Shown piece by piece: positions 63,393 through 64,000 of a stretch of 64,000 nt of DNA (its first letter is position 1; each line of letters begins with the position of its first letter). Origin of the DNA: Pseudomonas sp. MUP55 (GTDB lineage: Bacteria; Pseudomonadota; Gammaproteobacteria; Pseudomonadales; Pseudomonadaceae); the NCBI RefSeq assembly GCF_034043515.1, contig NZ_CP138214.1, forward strand, positions 558,001 through 622,000, read 5' to 3'. The notes below the pieces were generated by a model. It did not search any database. It was not told where the DNA came from and saw only the letters and a list, made by a program, of their open reading frames with translations. Both the position numbers and the translations under genes were made by a program.

Positions 63393-64000
63393 TGCGCACA
63401 GGCGTCGCCCTGGCGATCCTGATGTTATGCGGGTTGGCGGCCATCGATGTGGCCGCCGCGCCCGTGGCTGAGTTAAAGCTGGTGTCGGAGCATCCGGTAG
63501 ACGGCATGCGTGGCGGCAACCTGTCGGGCCTGGCGCTGTGTGGCAACGAGCTGTGGACGGTATCGGATCGCGATGATGACCAGATTTATCGTCTGGACAC
63601 CCGCGAGCCGGCCTGGAACGCCGAGGTGGTGAAGATCGACGTACCACCCGTGCCCGAATCGGGCCTGCCGTGGGGGTTGCGCTCGCGCACCAAGGCGGCC
63701 TCGTTCATTCGCGGTGGAGACCTGGATTTCGAAGGTATCAGCTGTGATGCCGCAGGTAACCGCTACATCGTCAGCGAAGCCCATGCGGCGGTGTTGCATG
63801 TGCCGGTAGAAGGCGCGCCCGAGTGGTTGAAGATAGCCCCTGGCATGGTGCGCGAAGCGCGGGCCAGCGGCCTGTTGCTGCACTTCAACGCGTTGTTCGA
63901 GGGCCTGGCAGTGAATCCGCAAGGCAACCAGCTCTGGCTGGCCGCCGAGCGTGAGCGCCGTGGCCTGGTCTCGATCAAACGTGGGCAAAGCGTGTGGGAT
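63392..64000 (+). CDS. Esterase-like/phytase-like secreted protein, C-terminus cut by window edge
   Basis: The 203 visible residues begin with a signal peptide (MRTGVALAILMLCGLAAIDV... cleaved near VAAAPVAE). They continue with LSGLALCGNELWTVSDRDDDQIYRL, here cited as LWTVSDRDDDQIYRL, GGDLDFEGISCDAAGNRYIV and FEGLAVNPQGNQLWLAAERE. These fit the esterase-like activity of phytase (PF13449) family, a beta-propeller-like fold. No stop occurs before the window edge. It is coupled to parE by a one-base overlap, as is its relative PA4966 next to parE in PAO1. Function unknown. Confidence 0.85.
   Translation, partial: MRTGVALAILMLCGLAAIDVAAAPVAELKLVSEHPVDGMRGGNLSGLALCGNELWTVSDRDDDQIYRLDTREPAWNAEVVKIDVPPVPESGLPWGLRSRTKAASFIRGGDLDFEGISCDAAGNRYIVSEAHAAVLHVPVEGAPEWLKIAPGMVREARASGLLLHFNALFEGLAVNPQGNQLWLAAERERRGLVSIKRGQSVWD

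Overview
The window looks like chromosomal DNA of a fluorescent Pseudomonas (P. fluorescens group). The evidence is high-GC coding sequence, protein sequences and gene order that parallel P. aeruginosa PAO1 (msrA-dipA-aceF-aceE-glnE, then the LPS core cluster waaF to hldE, then waaA-tolC-thiC-nudF-cpdA-yqiA-parE), and two abundant REP families of the type known from P. fluorescens. Comparisons with PAO1 are from memory; no search was run. Left part (1-12.9 kb): a 3'-truncated acyl-CoA dehydrogenase gene; the divergent proline-utilisation pair putA/putP, whose intergenic region carries five GTTGCA motifs matching the PutA operator; an orphan type VI secretion pair (vgrG plus a DUF4123 adaptor) with no effector gene after it; rlmJ; a 180-bp tandem array built on REP pairs; and msrA. 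Centre-left (13-23.7 kb): dipA (c-di-GMP phosphodiesterase with a degenerate GGDEF site), aceF and aceE (pyruvate dehydrogenase E2 and E1) with two RccR-type 15-bp operators around the predicted aceE promoter, and glnE. Centre (23.7-46.6 kb): the LPS inner/outer core cluster. waaF, waaC, waaG, waaP, wapP, wapQ and a double-kinase gene run as a tightly overlapping operon. They are followed by an insertion zone (an IS3-family element sitting inside a REP, a TonB-dependent receptor and a YceK-like lipoprotein), then wapO, mig-14, dnpA, ssg, wapR, a waaL fused to a kinase-like domain on the opposite strand, msbA and hldE. These genes make, phosphorylate, carbamoylate and decorate the lipid A-core, flip it across the inner membrane, and ligate O antigen. 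Right part (46.6-64 kb): a Nudix-like hypothetical gene, an aldo/keto reductase and FAD oxidoreductase pair, an SMR efflux gene, a LysR regulator, waaA, tolC, a TPP riboswitch with thiC and the HMP transporter cytX, a DUF3298-like lipoprotein, the run nudF-DUF1249-cpdA, then yqiA, parE and a 3'-truncated phytase-like gene. No rRNA, tRNA, CRISPR array or prophage was seen. The most notable non-textbook signals are the 180-bp REPIN array, the effector-less vgrG pair, the two-operator aceE promoter, the IS3 insertion into a REP, and the many kinase-like domains (some lacking the catalytic Asp) in the LPS core cluster.
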